DNA from: Ramicandelaber brevisporus
Taxonomy: Eukaryota > Kickxellomycota > Ramicandelaberales > Ramicandelaberaceae
Assembly: GCA_025201865.1 (NCBI GenBank)
Contig: MU602725.1
Coordinates: 11,934-23,748 of the forward strand
Direction: 5' to 3'
DNA length: 11,815 bases
Shown: one piece after another, positions 7,829-11,815 of the stretch
Position numbering within the stretch: the stretch's first letter is position 1
Layout: every line of letters begins with the position of its first letter
The notes under the pieces: model-generated
Told to the model about the DNA's origin: nothing
The model's input: the letters and a program-made list of their open reading frames with translations, nothing else
Database searches by the model: none
Translations under genes and position numbers: made by a program

Positions 7829-8062
7829 TCAGCACTTCACATCAATCCATACACCACTACCCTTATCAATGCACTTATCACATTCAAATGATTTTTTCCC
7901 AAGGATGCATAAACCACCAGCTACGGCTCCCGTGACAGATCTATCGACCTGACCACTGCAATTAGCCTCATTGTATCTTGTGGCAGTGCAGTCTTTACCA
8001 AGGCAAACTGAGCAGAAAGCCGCCACCATGAGAATCAGCAAAATATTGAAGTTACGCAGCAT
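7829..8062 (-). CDS. Small secreted cysteine-rich protein
   Basis: A 77-residue precursor read from the ATG at 8060-8062. Residues 1-22 form a convincing signal peptide: a charged start (MLRNFN), a hydrophobic core (ILLILMVAAF) and a likely cleavage site near CLG/KD. The mature part is about 55 residues with six cysteines (25, 35, 52, 61, 64, 77), enough for three disulfides, and ends exactly on a cysteine. Spacing is C-x9-C-x16-C-x8-C-x2-C-x12-C. I do not recognise the family; it is not an obvious defensin, hydrophobin or Kazal domain by spacing. An upstream in-frame ATG at 8122 would put 20 polar residues ahead of the signal peptide, so the inner start is preferred. Its stop faces the end of SMC1. 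A secreted antimicrobial, effector or surface protein is possible, but function is unknown. Confidence 0.7.
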   Translation of the reverse strand: MLRNFNILLILMVAAFCSVCLGKDCTATRYNEANCSGQVDRSVTGAVAGGLCILGKKSFECDKCIDKGSGVWIDVKC

Positions 8063-8274
8063 CTTGTTGGTCTTGTGTTCTTTGGAGAGAGGAGTGGTCA
8101 AACAGACAGCGAACGGAAACAATGAGCGACAACGGCCAAAGTAGTGAGATGCGGTGCGGCCAGAAGACTTGGACAGTTCTTGACGTTGGAAAAGCAGTGC
8201 GTGAAGTGGAGTAGAGTGCAGCTGTAAACGTGTGCGTGTGTGCGTGTCGTGTGCGTATGTGTCGAATCGAATTC

Positions 8275-8316
8275 AGAGCAGAGGGACGAGAGCAGAGGGA
8301 CGAGAGCAGAGGGCAA
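8275..8316. repeat. 14-bp tandem repeat, three units
   Basis: AGAGCAGAGGGACG at 8275-8288 is repeated exactly at 8289-8302 and imperfectly at 8303-8316 (last bases changed), then trails into GAGCAG. It is a purine-rich minisatellite in the presumed promoter region of the small secreted gene. Confidence 0.85.
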
Positions 8317-8463
8317 GAGCAGTCGACACGTCTTTCATTTATTCTAACGACGAGATCAAGGAGGTATATGGATAGGCTAATCACGTTGATTGAGTAGTCG
8401 GTTAGCAATTCAAGGAGACGAAAGAGATGAGTCAAGTAGACTATCATACGATGCGTTTATACA

Positions 8464-8509
8464 CACTCCTGGGATCTACTCACTCCTGGGATTTACTTAC
8501 TCCAGGAGT
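8464..8509. repeat. Direct 17-bp repeat plus inverted copy
   Basis: CACTCCTGGGATCTACT (8464-8480) is followed directly by CACTCCTGGGATTTACT (8481-8497), with one mismatch. The core ACTCCTGG (8465-8472 and 8482-8489) has an exact inverted copy CCAGGAGT at 8502-8509, so a hairpin can form. ACTCCAGGAGT (8499-8509) is itself a palindrome. It may be a cluster of binding sites upstream of the small secreted gene; that is inference. Confidence 0.75.
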
Positions 8510-8733
8510 CTAATTCATCGATAGAGCTGCTAGGAGTATCCTTAGCGTCCACACACATCTGTCATCAGTAGAGTATTGAAATCGGCTTCACACAGTCAAC
8601 GATAGGCTCAAAAAGTCGAACTAGTTCTCATCCTCTCGACGCTCCTTGCCGCCACAATGTGCTACTCGCTGAGTCGAATTGGTTCGTGTGAGTGGATTGA
8701 GGCTGTTGAAAAAGAGTCAGTTTTAATTTGCAT

Positions 8734-8739
8734 TTTATT
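8734..8739 (-). terminator. Poly(A) signal AATAAA for the Tim17-family gene
   Basis: The minus strand reads AATAAA here, about 42 bases beyond the stop codon at 8781-8783, a usual distance for a cleavage and polyadenylation signal. Confidence 0.5.
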
Positions 8740-8780
8740 CATTCTAGTGATTATTCCCGGATCAAGGCAGATATGCCCAA

Positions 8781-9539
8781 TTACTCTTGCTTATTCATCA
8801 CTTGGAGTAGCTTTTGTCGTTCATTCTCTACATGGGCAATCCTCTGATCAAGCTCATCTAATTGGACCTCAATGGTGATTAACTTCTTGCTCATCATGTC
8901 ACGATATTCATCATCTGGAATTCGCTGCAATGGTGAATACTCTGAACTTGTGAGATCTTCAAACTTGCGACTAAAGAATTGCTTTGTTCTTCCTCCATAA
9001 TACTCGAATACTCCCATTCTTCTCAGCGATTCTCCTGTCGATGTTGTTGTTGTCGATGCTGTTGGTGTCTGCGACTGAGAGTGTTCAATCATTGGAGTTA
9101 CATCTCTAATTCTTGCCATTTCAAACTTGTTTATACACCATTGCACTGCTGCACAAATTGCTCCACTCGCCACCAATCCCGTTGGCAATCCTTTAATCCC
9201 TCTAACGATCATCGAATACTGCGTGCCCACCACCATTCCCGCAACAGTCGACGCAATCATCGCATCGTCTTGTCGCGTTTGCCAGACTTCCAGGCCGGCA
9301 GTTGGATTAAGTTCAATCTGCTTCTGATAAATGGTTTGGCGCATTGCAAAGAAGACTGCTCCAACCACTCCGTAGCCCAATGCTCCTTTCAGGGCTTTGG
9401 AGTAAAGAGGCGGGTCGTTTCGCATAATCGAGTAAATGGATCCGATGACACTGCCCATGCCGGCAGAGGCGATCGTGCCGCCGATAAACGTGCGACGTAG
9501 CTGCTTGTCGTCAAAGAATGTCTTCATCTCCGTCGTCAT
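8781..9539 (-). CDS. Tim17/Tim22/Tim23-superfamily membrane protein with C-terminal coiled coil
   Basis: A 252-residue protein from the ATG at 9537-9539. Four glycine-rich hydrophobic segments are visible at about 18-39, 49-69, 92-113 and 118-136, with the small-residue (G/A/S)xxxG spacing of the Tim17/22/23 superfamily (GGTIASAGMGSVIGSIYS, GALGYGVVGAVFF). Members sit in the mitochondrial inner membrane (TIM23 or TIM22 import channels, complex I assembly factor TIMMDC1) or in other organelle membranes. A Ser/Thr-rich linker (about 154-170) follows, then a conserved-looking SPLQRIPDDEYRDMMSKK and a charged helix (about 208-250) likely to be a coiled coil. That tail is absent from classical Tim17, Tim22 and Tim23 but resembles uncharacterised fungal Tim17-domain proteins as I remember them, so no import role is claimed. 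Upstream in frame there is only a TTG before a stop, so 9539 is the first ATG. It is divergent from the dehydratase gene and shares a 283-base promoter region. Confidence 0.85.
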   Translation of the reverse strand: MTTEMKTFFDDKQLRRTFIGGTIASAGMGSVIGSIYSIMRNDPPLYSKALKGALGYGVVGAVFFAMRQTIYQKQIELNPTAGLEVWQTRQDDAMIASTVAGMVVGTQYSMIVRGIKGLPTGLVASGAICAAVQWCINKFEMARIRDVTPMIEHSQSQTPTASTTTTSTGESLRRMGVFEYYGGRTKQFFSRKFEDLTSSEYSPLQRIPDDEYRDMMSKKLITIEVQLDELDQRIAHVENERQKLLQVMNKQE

Positions 9540-9822
9540 GCCCTCGATCAACTTGCTCTTGTTTTTTTTTTAGGTGGTGCTTTTCTCTTTCTCTTTTCCT
9601 AGTTCGAGCGTTCGGTTGGCTCTCAGTTGGCTGTCTGGCAGGCAAGTGGAAAAGTTCTCACACTGTGTTTTGTGGTTTGCTATGCTTTCTTCCTTTGCTG
9701 CTGCTGTTCCTCGTTCTTCTTTGTCTTTTACATCTGCTTCTTCTTGTGCACGCCACGCGCATCGCCTGACTTTGTCACACCATCAGCAACTCTACACTTC
9801 CTTTGTAAGCACTCGTTTCAAG
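9540..9822. promoter_or_regulatory. Shared divergent promoter of the Tim17-family and dehydratase genes
   Basis: The region between the two divergent start codons. On the plus strand it is strongly pyrimidine-rich, with T10 followed by AG (9562-9573), TCTTTTCCTAG ending at 9601, and CT/CTG-rich sequence at 9683-9755. It stays open in the dehydratase frame from 9574 (only a stop at 9571-9573), with an ATG at 9682. GTAAGC at about 9805 could be a splice donor. No TATA box was recognised. Confidence 0.5.
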
Positions 9823-10143
9823 ATGACTCGCGCCGCCGTCAAGCTCACCGACTCTGAACGCGCCACTGAGCTGGCTGCACTCTTCTCTGCCGAGCGCGGC
9901 TGGGCCATGGTTGACCAGCGCGACGCCATCAAGAAGACGTTTGCCTTCAAGAGCTTTGTCGAGGCATTCTCATTCATGTCTGGCGTGGCTCTTGTCGCCG
10001 AGAAGATGGACCATCACCCAGAGTGGTTCAATGTTTACAACCGTGTCGAAGTGACACTGGCAACCCATGACTGCAGTGGATTGTCGAAGCGTGACATCAA
10101 GCTGGCTGACCAGTGCGATGCCATTGCCGCCAAGCTTCTTTAA
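9823..10143 (+). CDS. PCBD: Pterin-4a-carbinolamine dehydratase
   Basis: A 106-residue enzyme that dehydrates 4a-hydroxytetrahydropterin after aromatic amino acid hydroxylation, regenerating the tetrahydrobiopterin cofactor; in animals it also acts as DCoH, the dimerisation cofactor of HNF1. The length matches human PCBD1 (104). The active-site block is clear: [14 protein letters not shown] with His64, His65, Pro66 and Trp68, then [15 protein letters not shown] with His82 and Asp91, corresponding to His61, His62 and His79 in the mammalian enzyme. The start at 9823 (context TTTCAAGATGACT) matches the family's usual N-terminus. The same frame is open upstream and could add a 47-residue presequence from the ATG at 9682 (see findings). 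An ATTAAA at 10193-10198, about 50 bases after the stop, is a likely poly(A) signal. It is tail to tail with eIF3i, with 139 bases between stop codons. Confidence 0.95.
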   Translation: MTRAAVKLTDSERATELAALFSAERGWAMVDQRDAIKKTFAFKSFVEAFSFMSGVALVAEKMDHHPEWFNVYNRVEVTLATHDCSGLSKRDIKLADQCDAIAAKLL

Positions 10144-10192
10144 CTTCCATAACTTCCTTAATTGGACTCGAGCTTTCTTTTCAATTTAACTC

Positions 10193-10198
10193 ATTAAA
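10193..10198 (+). terminator. Poly(A) signal ATTAAA for the dehydratase gene
   Basis: The common variant ATTAAA lies about 50 bases after the stop codon at 10141-10143, in AT-rich sequence and just ahead of a purine-rich GATGAG repeat. Confidence 0.45.
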
Positions 10199-10223
10199 TA
10201 TAACCTTAAGTGCTTTTTTGAAA

Positions 10224-10262
10224 GTTGATGAGAATGAGGATGAGGATGAGGATGGTGATGAT
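10224..10262. repeat. GATGAG-type simple repeat between convergent genes
   Basis: Imperfect hexanucleotide units (GATGAGAATGAGGATGAGGA and onwards) fill the short gap between the convergent dehydratase and eIF3i genes. Confidence 0.7.
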
Positions 10263-10277
10263 GCATATACTTTCTTT

Positions 10278-10283
10278 TTTATT
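10278..10283 (-). terminator. AATAAA overlapping the eIF3i stop codon
   Basis: On the minus strand the stop TAA (10283-10285) runs directly into ATAAA, so an AATAAA signal starts on the last base of the stop codon. This implies a very short 3' untranslated region if the signal is used. Confidence 0.4.
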
Positions 10284-11269
10284 TAGATGTCAGCAAACTT
10301 GAAGCCGTAGTAGCTTGGATCATAGTGATGAATGCGCACAAAACCGTCTTCTCCACCGCTTGCAAAACCAGTACCATTTGGATGAGCAGCCAGAGTGTTG
10401 ATTGGACCGAAATGGCCCTTGACACGACCGCACTCCTCCTCGAAGATGCGGTGCCAGAACCGCACCTCGAACTTACCCTGGCGGGAATCGGTAGTGGTGA
10501 CACTCATGGCATCCTGACCACCACCCACAAGCACAAAGTCCTGGATCAATGGGCTGATGGCAGCAGAGTTGAGCGGAGTATCAGTCGAATAGGTCTTGAG
10601 CTTGATGAGCTGATCGTACTCAAAGATGCAGGCAGTCTTGTCTTTGGACGATGTGATGAAATAAGTCCGGTCTGGAGACACTTGCAGGTCAGTAATGATT
10701 TCAGCATGGGCTCTCGAGTTCTTGACATCGAGTCGCTCCATCTCCCATTCGTACTTGGTCAGCATGCCATTCTCGTGGCCGCAAACCACATATGTCTCAT
10801 CAATCCATGCAGCAACGGTGGCCTTGCTCTCAGTCATCACAATTGACTTGACTGGCTGCTGCTTTTGGTCCTCGAGGTTGGTCAAGTTCAGCTTGTAGAT
10901 TGACAGTGTGCCCTTGAAACCCATGCGCTCTTCGGTGACAGCCAAGATCTTGGTGCCGTCTGGCGAGAACTGGACACGCTTGCAGGCGGTGTTCAAGTTC
11001 CACTTGTACAGCTGCTGGCCAGTCTGGCAGTTCCACAGGCGGATCGTGTTGTCGGCAGAGCCAGTTGCGACAAGAGTCGAGTCGTGATTGACGTGGATCG
11101 ACCAGATCGTACCTTCGTGGCCCTCATACGTGCCTAATCTCTCGCCGTTGCTGGAGAACCAGACACAAGCAACCTTGTCTTTAGACACAGTGAAGACCAG
11201 ATCGCCATCTGCGTTATACTGAACTTGCGTGAGTGCACGCTCGTGGCCCTGAAGCAAAATTGGACGCAT
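10283..11269 (-). CDS. EIF3I: Translation initiation factor eIF3 subunit I
   Basis: A 328-residue WD40 protein (human eIF3i has 325), the cytoplasmic eIF3i subunit (TRIP-1; Tif34 in yeast), which binds eIF3b and eIF3g and supports scanning on the 40S ribosome. The start MRPILLQGHERALTQVQY is diagnostic for the family. Seven WD repeats can be followed: GH at 8-9 to VW (37); GH at 50-51 to LW (79); residues 96-127, including FSPDGTKILAV and the eIF3i-typical ERMGFKGTLSIY; 140-175, with VVCGHENGML; AH at 187-188 to IF (216); 232-272, ending VRFW; and GH at 285-286 to the C-terminal GEDGFVRIHHYDPSYYGF. The start has context GACAGAAATGCGT; upstream the frame runs Arg-rich to a stop with no other ATG. 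No introns or frameshifts are seen. Confidence 0.97.
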   Translation of the reverse strand: MRPILLQGHERALTQVQYNADGDLVFTVSKDKVACVWFSSNGERLGTYEGHEGTIWSIHVNHDSTLVATGSADNTIRLWNCQTGQQLYKWNLNTACKRVQFSPDGTKILAVTEERMGFKGTLSIYKLNLTNLEDQKQQPVKSIVMTESKATVAAWIDETYVVCGHENGMLTKYEWEMERLDVKNSRAHAEIITDLQVSPDRTYFITSSKDKTACIFEYDQLIKLKTYSTDTPLNSAAISPLIQDFVLVGGGQDAMSVTTTDSRQGKFEVRFWHRIFEEECGRVKGHFGPINTLAAHPNGTGFASGGEDGFVRIHHYDPSYYGFKFADI

Positions 11270-11284
11270 TTCTGTCTCTGATGA

Positions 11285-11356
11285 TAGTAGTCGTCGTGAT
11301 CGTCGTCGTCGTGATCGTAGCCGCTGTCGTCGTAGCCGTTGTCGTCCTCGTCGTCA
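11285..11356. repeat. Degenerate TCG/CGA triplet repeat in the eIF3i leader
   Basis: Imperfect TCG/CGA triplets just upstream of the eIF3i start codon. On the minus strand it reads as GAC/CGA triplets. In the frame of eIF3i it would encode Arg-rich sequence, but no ATG occurs before the upstream TGA, so it is taken as 5' untranslated. Confidence 0.7.
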
Positions 11357-11815
11357 CAAAGAGCAAAACGAAATAATAAAATAAAAAAGCGTTGTTGCAG
11401 GATCTGCCACAGAGTCAGATAGATCGATCACACACACACAGAGAGAAAGAGAGAAAAAGAAAGCAATAAAAAAAGAAAACGAACAAAAAAATTTACCATT
11501 TAAATTTCCAGTGTGTTAAAATAGAGAGTAGCAGTATTCGAAGGACTAGAATTAGAGTAAATATTGATATCGACTATGCTGTGGCTATCTTCTCAGTAGC
11601 ACGGTTAGATATAGCTCTGATGGAGAAGATACAAGATTGTTTACATTGCATTATTGGTTTGTTATTATTAATCTTCATAGTTCCTATAATTCTAATCTCT
11701 TTGGAAAGATAAAATATCGAAACTGTAACGTTGACTATCCTAATAGATTGTGATTAAAAGGCTAATTGAAATGCTGCTTGCTAGGTAGTTGTGATCGAGC
11801 TCACTGTAATACCGA
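11357..11815. other. eIF3i upstream region and AT-rich sequence without a recognised gene
   Basis: 11376-11500 carries A-rich stretches, a CA repeat (about 11429-11440) and a GA/A-rich tract; on the minus strand this is a pyrimidine-rich leader or promoter like those of neighbouring genes. From about 11500 to the window end the sequence is AT-rich with stops in all frames. I see no exon, RNA gene or mobile element there; an incomplete intron or a distal promoter cannot be excluded. Confidence 0.5.

Larger units (their letters stand above)
8063..8780. other. 718-base stretch without a confident gene, with local repeats
   Basis: This lies between the start of the small secreted gene and the end of the Tim17-family gene, both on the minus strand, so it should contain the 3' end of the latter (poly(A) signal at 8734-8739) and the promoter of the former. 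It holds a GT/GC-rich tract at about 8229-8262, a 14-base tandem repeat (8275-8316), and a cluster of direct and inverted repeats (8464-8509). Minus-strand frames at 8052-8447 give repetitive Ser/Thr/His/Arg sequence and look non-coding. Confidence 0.5.

Noticed and set aside
8979-9500. 173-codon plus-strand frame antisense to the Tim17-family gene
   Set aside because: Cys/Arg/His-rich nonsense product, while the minus strand shows four glycine-zipper helices.
9574-9681. Non-ATG (GTG) start for a still longer dehydratase
   Set aside because: There is no reason for a GTG start in a eukaryotic gene when two ATGs follow; the first stretch is CT-rich leader.
10325-10846. 173-codon plus-strand frame antisense to eIF3i
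   Set aside because: Shadow of a certain WD40 gene; no recognisable domain.
11586-11631. 9-bp inverted repeat (TATCTTCTC and GAGAAGATA)
   Set aside because: Short arms with a 28-base gap in AT-rich DNA are expected by chance; no duplicated target site or element was seen.

Overview
The window is eukaryotic nuclear DNA. It holds compact, apparently intronless housekeeping genes on both strands, separated by pyrimidine-rich leaders, short 3' ends with AATAAA-like signals and simple repeats. SMC1, eIF3i and pterin-4a-carbinolamine dehydratase are clearly opisthokont-like. The OrsD/DUF3505-like zinc-finger pattern and the Tim17-family protein with a C-terminal coiled coil fit an early-diverging fungus best. 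That placement is an inference with low to moderate confidence. The standard genetic code fits every gene.

Layout. 1-474 has no convincing gene and looks like leader or intergenic sequence. 475-577 (-) is an orphan C-terminal piece of a malate dehydrogenase gene that begins exactly at what looks like a 3' splice site; its other exons are not in the window. 1039-3099 (+) encodes a 686-residue protein with an array of SUMO-type motifs and eight zinc fingers in two homologous sets of four. 3407-7429 (+) is the cohesin ATPase SMC1, with two acidic insertions. 7829-8062 (-) encodes a small secreted six-cysteine protein that converges on SMC1. 8063-8780 is a gene-poor stretch with several local repeats. 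8781-9539 (-) is a Tim17/22/23-superfamily membrane protein, divergent from the dehydratase gene (9823-10143, +), which may also have an upstream start adding a mitochondrial-type presequence. 10283-11269 (-) is eIF3i, tail to tail with the dehydratase. 11270-11815 is the eIF3i leader plus AT-rich sequence with no recognised gene.

The genes do not form one pathway: cohesion, translation initiation, mitochondrial membrane and pterin recycling are ordinary housekeeping neighbours. The less ordinary items are the zinc-finger gene (SUMO-motif array plus a large internal duplication of uneven divergence), the severed malate dehydrogenase end beside it, the possible dual start of the dehydratase, a sharp arginine-codon switch inside SMC1, and the small cysteine-rich secreted protein. 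I found no CRISPR array, tRNA, rRNA or recognisable transposase.
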